Source: Mansonella perstans
Taxonomy: Eukaryota > Nematoda > Chromadorea > Rhabditida > Onchocercidae
Direction of reading: 5' to 3'
NCBI GenBank assembly: GCA_037074765.1
Contig: JBAMDO010000577.1
Coordinates: 806,001-870,000, forward strand
Length of the DNA: 64,000 bases
The position numbers were made by a program, and so were the translations under genes. The number at the start of each line of letters is the position of its first letter. Positions within the stretch are counted from its first letter, which is position 1. Of the stretch, positions 23,748 to 34,419 are shown in pieces. Below the pieces are notes generated by a model. The model ran no database searches. It had not been told where the DNA came from and saw only the letters and a list, made by a program, of their open reading frames with translations.

Positions 23748-25460
23748 ATGAGTCGACACACCGATACTAAGGGATTGTCTTCGGCGCTTCTTCAAATGAA
23801 GGTCTGTTGGCTTTTTAGAAATTTCAGTGAGTGAAAATGGATGTTTTTCTTTTATATAACATTTATTTTATCTCCTTATTAGCTGCTCGATCATTACTTT
23901 AATTCTGGAATATACCAGTGATACCATGTTGTATTTTTGGAGGTATTTCGTAATATCGTTGAAAAATATTTACGGCAAACTTTTCTAGTTTCAGAAAGTT
24001 TTAGTTCAACTTTAGTTCATGAGAAATTTATGAAATTGAATTAGGATGCTTCATCTTCCCTGTTTCTCTCTTTTTTCACAATGAATACATGACAACTACT
24101 CCAGATAATATTGATGGTTTATATTTAAGACGGTGACTATTAGTCTTACTTATAAGCATAAGTTTTATGTAATTGTATGAAGAATAGTTATTACGAATTC
24201 TGTTTACAGTTTATGCAAAGGACAAGAATTCGCTTGGAGGAAGAAGCCAAGAGAAAAAGCAAACAAAAATTGCAGAAACGATTTTTGAAAAAAGATGACA
24301 AAAAACTTTCAGAAGGATCAGAAGAACCAACAGAATCGTTAGTTAATTTCAAAATTGGACTTCAGGATTAGGGAATCATCCTATCATCATTTTAATTCTC
24401 GAATGATATCATAATGTCAAATTAATTTCTTTGTGATTTTTTTTTTGTGTCTTTGTTTCTATAGAATACCGGAGAATTCCCTATGGACATTGGTATTAGC
24501 GCCTTATTTTTTAGTTTCCCTTTAGTTTTAAATGTAAAGTGATTAAAAATTTTTTTTCTTGGTCTTTTCTCTCTTTATTTGAAATTTTTTAAAGTTCCAT
24601 TCTAGAACTGTGAAATTCGAAAATAGATATGATTTGTTGGAAAACCTTTTATTTGGACGGATGTCTTTCAAAGGTTTCAATCCCGAAGTTGAGGTATTTT
24701 TTAGCGGATACGAAACTTTTGGTTTCTCAGTATTTATGAAAACTGTTTAATTTGACTAAGGATTTTTAAAATTTGTATTTCAGGAAATATTATTTGACAT
24801 CTGGTTGGATATAGCCTTTTTTATTTCGTCAATTTTTATTGTGCTGTGAATTAAAGAAAATTTTTTTCGTTTTCAGAAGCTTATGAAATATTACGAGGAT
24901 ATGAAAGGTGGCAAAGTATCTGATAAAAACGACCTTGATGGTGAACAAGATATAACGGATTATGAATTAGCAGCATCAGTGTACGTTTAGTTTGAGTATA
25001 TACATATATTAATTTCTTAGTCTTATTCATTTCCATACTTAATAAAATTGTGTACTTCAGGTTCGGTGCGAAAACAAAAGGAATCAGGAAATCTTTAAAG
25101 TTTGAGGTGAACATTTCCTGAATTTATATCCGTTTTTTTGTTTTGCTTTACTGAAATTTTTTCCCTTCACGTCTTTCATCAACTATTCCACTGTCTATGG
25201 CAAAAAAATGAATTTTTGTTGTCGCAAGAATTTTCCTTTGTAATAGTGGTTGAGACGATCAGATAACAAATTCGACATGAGATTAATTCGTACGATATTT
25301 TTGTAGCCATTGAAAGAATTAAATACCGATGAGAAGTTTTTGTTTTTAGATGGATGAAAAAAATTTGATGGATGAAGTTAACGAACAACCAGCAAAGCGA
25401 AAACGGCGAGACGATGGACGTCGACCTGAATCAGGGATCCAAAAAATGCAACAGTTGTAA
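23748..25460 (+). CDS. MPHOSPH6: M-phase phosphoprotein 6 homologue, nuclear exosome cofactor
   Basis: Exons 23748-23801, 24210-24341, 24595-24693, 24877-24980, 25061-25106 and 25350-25460 give 181 residues with consistent phases. The N-terminus ends in LLQMK and joins FMQR in exon 2, as in the family (LRMKFMQR). The diagnostic block LLFGRMSFKGFNPEVEKLM, split over exons 3 and 4, matches the human LLYGRMSFRGFNPEVEKLM pattern. The following acidic D-I-T-D-x-E and FGAKTKGIRK parts align with the family C-terminus. A basic AKRKRRDDGRR stretch near the end is a likely nuclear signal. Human MPP6 binds the nuclear RNA exosome and helps recruit the MTR4 helicase for rRNA 3' processing. The 24341 donor (TTA|GTTAAT) is the least certain junction, because without it the frame ends at 24371. 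Confidence 0.85.
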
Positions 25461-25469
25461 TCTCATCTA

Positions 25470-26840
25470 GTATTCGATTTTTATTAATTTAATGTGTACG
25501 GTTATTCCTTCTTCGTGGCTATGCTGTATTAATTATTCTTGTGTTTTGTTTTGGCCGTTCGGAAAGGTTTACAATCGAAGCCTTTAGCTGACAGAATAAT
25601 CGAGAATTTGATGGTTAACAATATGGCTTGAACCATCAACTGTATGTGACGAATTGGCTTCTTTAAAATTTTTAAGATCAGTTAGTCAGTATTTCAATTA
25701 GTTAGAAAGAAAAGACAGAGAAAAGATGGCAAAGAAAATCAAAAAAAATCAATCTTTTGGCGATCCGACCGGTTTTTAGTTTATCTGTCAGGGAAAAATT
25801 TTTAGTTGTTTATTAATGCAGTATAGCTATCTGCTGTAAAATTATCAAATTAAAAAAATGAAAACAACTGGATTTTTGTATTTCATTCGTATTCATTTCA
25901 TAAAGCAACTTTATTAATGAAATCCGATTCTGCAAGCATAACTTGGAGTGTCAACTTTTATCATATATAAAGGAACTGAACAAATGTGACAAGGTTAAAA
26001 AGCGATAGGTAGAGGAGTATTGTACATCCTGCGTTCATATCAGGGTCTTAGTTATGAATCTAGCAACATTAATTTGTTGATATTTTGGGTAAAAATGAAG
26101 TAGAAATCAGAAAACTTTCTCATTGTTAAATAGAGCAGTTCTTTTTCCCGCATTTAATTTCAGAGTGGTGCAAAACTAAATTGAGTTTCCAACAAATTTT
26201 TTTTTGCAGCAGCAATAAACATGTAACTAAAATTCATTAGTGAAGTATGTATCACGGTTTTCCAGTCGGTGTATTGTACTTTGTAGTAATGAAGCTACCT
26301 ATAACCAGTTGTTGGGAGAACATAAACGGTAATCAAGCAAAAGCCATCATAATTTTATATATTGAAAGCTGCAAGAAAAGAAATAATAAATGGGTTAAAA
26401 ACAAAAAGCAAAGATAGCATTGTGATTATCGGAGATATGTGGTGCTATCAGAGAGTAGTTTGGAATAATATTGATATGCTTCAAGACAAAAGCCTAATTG
26501 AATTAGGCATTCTTTAGTCACTACTTCATTCTGTTCTGTTTATTCCGCTTAAATCAACTTATAATTATAATTATAAATTGAATCAGCTCAGTCAAATTAA
26601 AGTCTTTAGCTAATTTTACTTTCCACACAATTGGAATCTTCTTTTGCTCAAAATTATTGAAAAACAACAAGTTCGAACTTTCAGTATTGATTTATCGCAC
26701 ATCTTTTCTCTTTTTCATCGTCAACTCTTGTAAATGCTTTACTTCTCTATAGAGCACCTACTAAGTACTAACCTTATATATAAACTTGGATCTATTAGTT
26801 CTGTTTGAAAGTAAAATACGAGTGCAATTCAGAACATGTG
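25470..26840. other. Intergenic, one coding-like island
   Basis: Nothing recognisable except a plus-strand frame open from about 26352 to a TAG at 26515-26517, reading ...DSIVIIGDMWCYQRVVW... It has no clear start and its phase cannot be tied to the exon at 26850. Confidence 0.35.
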
Positions 26841-26849
26841 GCATTTCAG

Positions 26850-29791
26850 GCTATTTTCTCCTATCATCAGGATGCAAAAAAATTTTTCAGAAAGTGGTAG
26901 CTTGTGTGAAAAGATTAGATCAATCAGGAGTAGATGCGGAAGTGAAAGTAAGTGCACATGTAAATCTTTTATGCAAGCATTATTAAATTTTATAAAATAA
27001 GCAAATCAAAGAATTTTCACGGAGTAATTTTTTTTCAAACAATTATATTAACATAATTGATAGAAATATTTGTTAGCGAAAAGAATGAGTTTTAATCTAT
27101 GTTAGCTCAAATGTACTGTAGATATGATTCAGTTTTTGTGATAAATGTGAAAAGAATTTAAAGGGTTGTAAAGAGTATAAGCAAAAATAAGCCTGAGAGT
27201 TGTGGTTTTTAAGTATCATCACTTAGTAATTAGTTGGAAATTAGAAATGTAAAAATATGATTATGGAAATATTCGAAATTTTTAATAGCTTTCAAATTAG
27301 TACCATAATAGGATGAATCAAATTTTTTCTCTGAAACTATATTTAAATGAAAGTTTGAACACAACAGTCACGATTGCTATAATATTGCATTTTGCTAGAA
27401 CAAGATTTACTATAAATGAGTTAGGATTGAAAGTTTAGGAAAAGTTAATAAATTTTATTAGGAAAATTTCATCTATAGTTTTCAATCATAATTTTTAGCT
27501 GTTCAAAATAAAATTTATTTGATCCTGAAGCAGAAATGCTCGTTTATTTCTGAATTGTGTATTTGTTTTCATCCTAAGTAATAATAGCTTAAATAAACAG
27601 ATGTTTTGAGATAAAAGTGTGAATTGTTTACCTTTACGCAAAGAATACCTTCCCAAATGACTTTTTATCTTTCTCACCAATTTCAAATTTACTTTTTATT
27701 TGATATGAAACTTTGCTAAATGGAATGATGAAACTTCTGTTTTAGATATAGATGTAAAAATTACTAAGTAAATGTTAAGAAGATAGAAATGAAATTCAAT
27801 AGATAGATCTATTGGATTTGATCTAGGATATTTCAATCATATTTCTCAAAGTGATCGAAACATTCAATTTACAGTGTGCATCAAAAAATCTAAGAGATCA
27901 TTGAGGGTTAACAAGCTTTGCACAAATATTTCGTGATTATTCATTTACTACAACTTGTATCTTGGATTCTGATACGGAGTACTATGTCAGATGTTCCGGA
28001 TATTGCATGACTTATTTGTTTCAAGATTCGGATACCACTGATTCATGTGATGTTGGTTAGAAAATTGAATCATGTTTCCACAATTTTTCCTTCTTTTTTA
28101 AAAAACTAGTTATTTCTTACTTTAAGCTCTATATAAATGAATGGCAAAGCAAATCCGTTCTCGTTGTTACAATTGTCGATGGTAGTATGAGGTGTCCAAT
28201 TTTTAAATATTACTTAAATCAATTTAGTCTTGAAGAGTTGATAGTAGTATGAGGTTATCATCAACGGCTTCTTGGAATGCAAATTGCTAACTTAAGCAGT
28301 CAGATACAGGTATTAAGAATATGACACAAATCTTGAACGTCTCGATTCACGTGGGATAAATTTTATATCAAAGCTTTAGTGGAATTCTGTATTGACTAGC
28401 TACGCTAATTTTATTTCAAGGAATCAAATAAAACACTTAAATACAGCACGATAAGGCGATCTCTTTGAATATTTTAAAATTGTAAAATTCTCCTCTTCTG
28501 CTTATTTTTTTTAAGGATGCTTGCAATGAGAAAGTGAAGGAGTTTTCGATGGTAACAACACACGGTGAGCCAACACATTGTTGGTTTCTAGTTTTGGTTG
28601 AAATAATTTCAACAAATAAACAGTTAATTATTGGAAATTGAGATTGAAGTTTATCAAAAAAACTGAAAAAGAAGCAAGGTTTTTTTTGGTATCTGTTGAA
28701 AAATCTGAAGGAATCAAATTTTATTGATTAACTATTACTCATAGCAAAAATGTTTCGATTTTCATTACGCAGAAAAAATTGATGCTCAAAACATTAACAT
28801 TCCAGAATTCCACATTAGGATTTCACATTTCAGTTGTTTCATTTTTACTAATGTTTAATTTAACACTAAAGAATGTATGCTATATGTAACAACATTTGGT
28901 TAATAATCAAATACTTCTCATCATATAATTATCATACGGCACTAAGCATGCCCGATTGGGTGAGTTATATTGGTATTGTAATGAAAGAAAATGCATGGAG
29001 AACCAAGAACATTGCAATAAAAAATTTTGCTTCAGAAGCATTGTCAAATTTAATGGTAAAAAATTTTTTTAAATTTCCTTAAATCCATTTAAAAAAAATT
29101 AACAAAGATTTTCGAATGCTATCATTTTAATTTGAATAAAAATATAAAACTTTTTGCTTTGATTGTTTTTTCCCCTACCATGAAGCGCTAATTTGCAGAT
29201 TTGCATTCTGTACATAAAGCATGCAGTGAGATCAATTTATTAGGAAACGAAAATGGTTGCATATCATCGCATATAACTACAATTCCAGGTAATTTATTAA
29301 AATTGAATGGTAAAATAATTAATTCATTATTTTTGCAATAATTACTACAGTGGTACACATACGATTATTGTATCTTCCATATACGTAACTTTGCTATTCT
29401 TTAAATTTATTGAAATTTGAAACTTAAAATGATGTTATGCAATTAGTCATATTTTACTATTTATTTCGATCGAGAAATTCAAATGGATTCTGAAATTTGA
29501 CCACATAATAAAACTAGAGTAATAAGTGTAGCAATGATAGATCGTTGCAGTGACAGGAACGATCAGGAATTCCATATAATAAAAATGGATTTTTAATTGA
29601 AAGCAATTCACGTGAATCATGTAAATCAAATTGCTGCAGAACACCTATGCAGGATATCCAGCTGTTGCCATCAGCACAAAGGTCATATGTGGGAGAGTCA
29701 GTACGAGGTCAATGTCAAAATCGATCTTAGAAGCAAGAGTTCTAAAAACAATGTCATATGTCGCTCACTTAACTTACTTAATTACAAATAA
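26850..29791 (+). pseudogene. Cysteine-rich, probably secreted protein gene with one in-frame TGA (5 exons)
   Basis: Exons 26850-26947, 27875-28051, 28516-28564, 29199-29288 and 29640-29791 are compatible in phase (0, 0, 1, 1, stop) and have good acceptors, giving about 188 codons. The peptide has roughly a dozen well-spaced cysteines: GCKKIFQKVVACVKRL, TTCILDSDTEYYVRCSGYC, DACNEKVKEF, KACSEINLLG...GC, and LCRISSCC. The pattern resembles nematode secreted Cys-rich families such as the T20D4.11-like (DUF19) group, but I am not sure of that. Exon 2 is interrupted by TGA at 27902-27904, with sensible sequence on both sides in the same frame. This is either a recent pseudogene, a sequencing error, or a readthrough/recoding case. 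The first exon (signal peptide) was not found. Confidence 0.45.
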
Positions 29792-30248
29792 TTAATTATT
29801 TGTCAGGTATTTTTTCTTGTTTGAGTTTATTTGTGGAAAAATTTTGTTTTATAAATGCTCATTCCTCTTCAATTTTCGAATTTTGAAATTCCTGTTTTGT
29901 TGAATTTTTTCGGAACTTTTCTGTTTGTTTCTCTTTTTAAACTCTATCGAAGATGCGAATATGGCCTTTCATTCTGTCATATTTCTTTTTATGGTAAATT
30001 TATGGCATTTTTGATTGCAATAAAAATGTGTTTTTCAAGCAAAGCATTTATGAAATATTCAATTTCAATTATATTTACATTGCAATGATTCTTCCGTATC
30101 GATTTTTTCAAATTCCAAAGATTGAAGAAAAAGAAAGTTCATTTAAAACAGTCATTTCCTGAAAAGATTTTGAAACTTCAAATTTTACAATTCAGCTGAT
30201 CCAAAAGTGCATTATTAAAACAATCCTTGTGATAGAATCTGATTTGAT

Positions 30249-30700
30249 CTATCGGAATAATTCCAATTCCAAAATTCTATTCTTTTTGTCTATTCTGATT
30301 AATCTCACACATTCATTACTTTTTCCTCTGTAAACAGCAGCAGTAGTTATGATAACTTGAACACTCTCAGCGATATCCTCGCAAATAACCTTTGCTAAAA
30401 TGTCACATTTATAAAAGTATATGCGAAGTAATTTCAAAAGTACTACGGTAATATTCCATGGCATTAATGCATCGATTAATTCTTTTCATTATTTTTCCAT
30501 TATTGATTGATAACTTTTGACTTACCCAGTAAATTATTCGATTCCTTCTCAATTTTTCACTACTGCCACTTTTTTATTGATTGCTACAGTAAATAGTTCA
30601 TTATTTGATGATCAGAAAAATTATATGCACTTACAACATTGCATCCCTCCGCAATGGAAACATATTTAGTATTTGCCGGAAAACTTTCTGATTTACTAAT
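30249..30700 (-). CDS. Small partial gene, possibly a TAF6-type histone fold
   Basis: Exons 30700-30635, 30547-30526 and 30394-30249 join with phases 0, 1 and stop, giving 77 residues without a start. The sequence reads YVSIAEGCNVKESNNLLAKV, then ICEDIAESVQVIITTAAVY, and ends in a charged RIDKKNRILELELFR tail. A short helix with SIAEG, a long helix with a V..II..A..Y rhythm and a third short segment resemble the TAF6 histone fold (VVAESxGI...LLxxEVSxRIKEIxQDAxKF). The match is weak and the HEAT-repeat part of TAF6 is absent. The acceptor of the middle exon (TTGAG) is poor. Call it a coding candidate; the family is a guess. Confidence 0.3.
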
Positions 30701-31744
30701 CTTCAATTAAACAATTATGGATATAAGCAAATAATAGACTGTAATTTATCCTTCCAATCTTTCTTTCTTTATAAAAATAAATTCTTTGGAGTCCAATGAT
30801 AGTTTTTAATTATTTACTGCAACATAATTGCCAATCATTTGGTAATGTATGAGTTTTATACCACTAAATGATGCACGTGGGAAACTTGTAAGTAAAAAGC
30901 TCAAAAGATCCGACTAACTGTTCATTTAATTATGTAATTTTATTTAAAAATTAAAATTGTAAAGGAAAAAAGTTTAAAATTAAAATTGTAAAGTTGTTAA
31001 AAAAGTCATTAATGGAAGTTAGCGGATTAAAAATGCTGATAAACTTTTTAATGCTTACTTGTTTTGTGTGCTTATTCAATAATAATTTAATTTTGACAAA
31101 TTCTAAAAATATTATTCTTTATTTTGTGAGGCTTTAGAAGTCAAATTCAAAGGTAACTTCTGTAATCAATCAAATGCAAATTTTAAATAGCGATTTGAGA
31201 AACTTCCAAAAGCGTTTAATTTGGATCATTAATCGAGTTGGTTAGATTTGTCCAAGATTGCACGAACGCCGTAGGAGCATACTTTGAATTTTCGATTCAT
31301 GATTGATAGCCATGTGTCGAGCATTACTGCAAAGTTATTCGTCATTCAATACCTCACGCCATCTCTTTTTCTCATCAACATAACATCATCGAGAACTCAA
31401 CGTTCTCTTTTCAGCTCTGTTTATTTAACTTAGCATCAGCCATAACTTGAATGTTCTAATCTTTAATCATCCATACAATAATAATCCACAATATTTGTGA
31501 AATTTTAATTTAAATTTAAACTGTATGATTTTCAACTGAATATATTTTAATTGTTTGTTGTGCTATTTTTAAATCAGAAATGTTTCTTCATCCATTATAG
31601 TTCATTAGGAATTTGAATTAGTAATAAATTCAAGTAAATACTTTTTACTACAGAAATGATATTTTGTTTATCAGTGAAATGTTTTTATCAGTGCAGTGAA
31701 CTATTTGAAATGCCAAAGATAGTGATTTCACACCAACAGAATTG

Positions 31745-31776
31745 AAATATGAAATTTAAAGTAAAATTTCATATTT
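31745..31776. repeat. 13-bp hairpin upstream of the epoxide hydrolase relic
   Basis: AAATATGAAATTT (31745-31757), a six-base loop and the exact complement at 31764-31776. AT-rich, so it may be chance. Confidence 0.5.
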
Positions 31777-31870
31777 GTGAATTAATCAATCCATTTTGAT
31801 GGATTTTTTTTTAAGCAGCAAATTAATATTCCTCTATTTGTTTGGACTTAATTTAATTCCTTAACTATTG

Positions 31871-33360
31871 ATGGGGAATTATTTATTGCAATTAATTATC
31901 GCTGCATTTGTTGCATTCATTGCTTATACCATATATACAATCAACGATAAATTTACTGCTTCTTATTCCGTGAGTTCTTCTCTTTTCTTTTAAAATTATT
32001 TAAATTTTCAGCAGTTTTTAAATTTTTTAAAGTATTCTTAAAAAAACATTTTATTAAATGTTAACCTATCTAAGAAAACTTTGCATTGCTTTGGAGTTAG
32101 CGAACTTAAAATGATGAAGTGATAATCGGTGGTTTGAATTTAATTCATCTTCCTCATACTAAATAAATTTAAATTCAAATTTTTAGCGTGAAATAGCTGT
32201 CGATGGATGGTTTGTTAATGGAGAAGAGCGGATGGATGATGAAAGCATTGTACCATTTAAAATTGATGTTTCCGAGGAGGCCATATAGGTGAGCTAATTT
32301 TTTTGTTTATACTTTGATCCAAAAATGAAATTTTTATGGTTTTAAGGGCAATTAAATTAAAGGATTTGAAATTTCATTTGGAAAATGCACGAATTAATTA
32401 TGAACCACTGGAAGATTGCAATGATTTCTCATATGGTTTCAACGGTAAATATCTCATACATGTAGCTCATTACTGGCTTAACAATTACAATTGGAAATAT
32501 TATGAAGGTGTTATGAATACATTACCTCAATTCATTACTGAAATTGAAGGCCTTAAGGCAAGTTCTGATCATTTAACTTTTCTTTTTCTTCTCTTTTTTG
32601 TTTTTCTTCTCTCTTACTACTTTTCATCTCTATCTCTGACCCTTAATACTTTTTTATTTGAAAATTCAAATAAATTGAGTCATTAAATCATAGAGCAAAG
32701 GATATTAGTATAAATTTTGCTTTTTAATCTATGCAGATTCATTTTATTCATGCTAAACCGATATACGATGATTACAAAGTTGTAATCCCATTGCTAATAT
32801 TACATGGCTGGCCAGGAAATGTGTTCGAATTTAAAGTTTACATTGGATGAATTGTTGACCATAGTGTCTATTTATTGGTTTAATGGTAATATGATAAATG
32901 CCATGAGACTTTACAAAGAACATTTCCAGAATCCATTGTATCATAAAATCAAGTAAGATTTCTCTTATTCGCTCTTGAAGTCAGCATTCTTCATCGGGTT
33001 ACAATTCATGATTACTTTTGATATAAAATGATTAACGAAAGGTCGCTTGTTTGAGAAAACTTTTTTTCATTTAATTAATTAAATTTCGAGAATTTTTTGA
33101 ACAGTAATGGTGAAAGTAAATTTGATTGTATAATTATTAAATTATTAATTTATTGCTTTAAAGTCAGACATCAGTGTCCCAACCGGTTATGTCGTATTTC
33201 TGAACGAAGTGATTAAGCAGCCGGAAGAGCTAATGCGCATCAGTTACAATATAACAAGTTACACAGAGATCAAAGCTGGTGGAATTTTGCTGCTTTTGAA
33301 GAGCCAGAACTTCTTTGTGGTGATATCATCAAATTCGTTAAAACAATCCAACTAAAATGA
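31871..33360 (+). pseudogene. Microsomal/juvenile-hormone-type epoxide hydrolase pseudogene
   Basis: Recognisable exons are 31871-31969 (start ATG and N-terminal membrane anchor), 32187-32288, 32363-32557, 32737-32952 and 33164-33360. Family landmarks are PFKIDVSEEAI, HYWLNNYNWKYYE, and the oxyanion-hole motif ILHGWPGNVFEF. At the C-terminal side come LDELLTIVSIYWFNGN, VPTGYVVFLNEV and ITSYTEIKAGG. Lesions: exon 2 ends in TAG where a Lys codon is expected. After VFEFK the sequence jumps within one exon to TLDELL, deleting the centre, including the nucleophile GGDWG region. The catalytic His codon after AGG has lost one base (near 33283), so the true C-terminus (FAAFEEPELLCGDI...) lies in another frame, ending at 33360. 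The intron after 32557 uses a GC donor. Functional relatives hydrate epoxides in the ER membrane; this copy cannot. Confidence 0.85.
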
Positions 33361-34419
33361 ATTTGCAAATGTCACGAAATGAAGGTTGAACTTTCAGATA
33401 TTATTGAAGCATGCTCATTCCAATTTATATTTATTATAAATATTCCTAATTATAATTATAACTTAGAATATCTTTAATTTGTTTATGACTTATGTGTATC
33501 ATCATAATTGTCTTTTTACATCTTTCCATTTTTTTTATAAAATTAGGAAAAAAGAATCAATTCGTCGTAAAAAATTTTTAATGACCTCAGTACATTTCTT
33601 TTCTCACTAATGCATTATAATTACGCAATTTAATTAGAATTATTTGCACCGATACACAGCATTATTGACATTCTTCTGTCGCTGCTTGCTTTAATCACAT
33701 GGAGGAATTTTAAATAATTACAAAATAAAATTGAGAATTAGACATATTTATTTTCTTCTTTTATTCTATCAGCGTAATTGTTTAAGGATATGTTACCTAA
33801 CGTAATTTCATCTGCGTCACATAAACGCTGACGTAAAGGTTTTCGATAAACTTAGAAATATAATTGATGGATATGTACAAATGGGTAAATTAGATATTGT
33901 TGCAGAAACACATGGGAAATTAAGAAAGTTGTATTAAAGAAAAGAAAAATTATAAATTACTCTCTATAGTATCATATATTTATACTAAAGAAAAAAGGAG
34001 TACTGTGATTCTCGGAATAGGTTTTACTACTTCGTTCTAGAGTAAAATATTGTGTATGCTTTTAAAATGATTGGAAATTATGAAAATAAAAATAAGCTTA
34101 CAAAAAAAGATTGAGAGTAAAGAGTAATTTGATTACCGAGATAATATTCATTGAGAACAATTCAGAAATCAATATTTACATATGACTTTATCATGCAGTT
34201 TTTACGGCAAAATCAATTTGTACTTAACTATTAAATTTTATATCTTTCGTAGACTACGTCATATCACAAAATAATTGCCATTTCATCTCGGTAATCGTTA
34301 TTAATTGTTTTATATCTTTAGATTCAATAGAAATTTCTCAAGATTTATTAAAATCAAAACAAGTTAAAAGAGTTCTAAGGTATAGGAAAGAGAATGTGTA
34401 AATAGAAGAAAAAAGAATT
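33361..34419. other. Intergenic gap
   Basis: AT-rich, stop-dense sequence between the epoxide hydrolase relic and the 3' end of the galectin gene. Nothing recognised. Confidence 0.5.

Noticed and set aside
24454..24481. Extra MPHOSPH6 exon after the TCTATAG acceptor
   Set aside because: Its 28 bases break the phase of the flanking exons, and the family alignment is complete without it.
24784..24849. MPHOSPH6 exon after TTTCAG at 24783
   Set aside because: It reads into a stop and separates FNPEVE from KLM, which are contiguous in the family.
28873..29082. Plus-strand open frame between exons of the Cys-rich gene
   Set aside because: Adjacent exons join in phase without it, and it lacks a usable donor or acceptor in phase.
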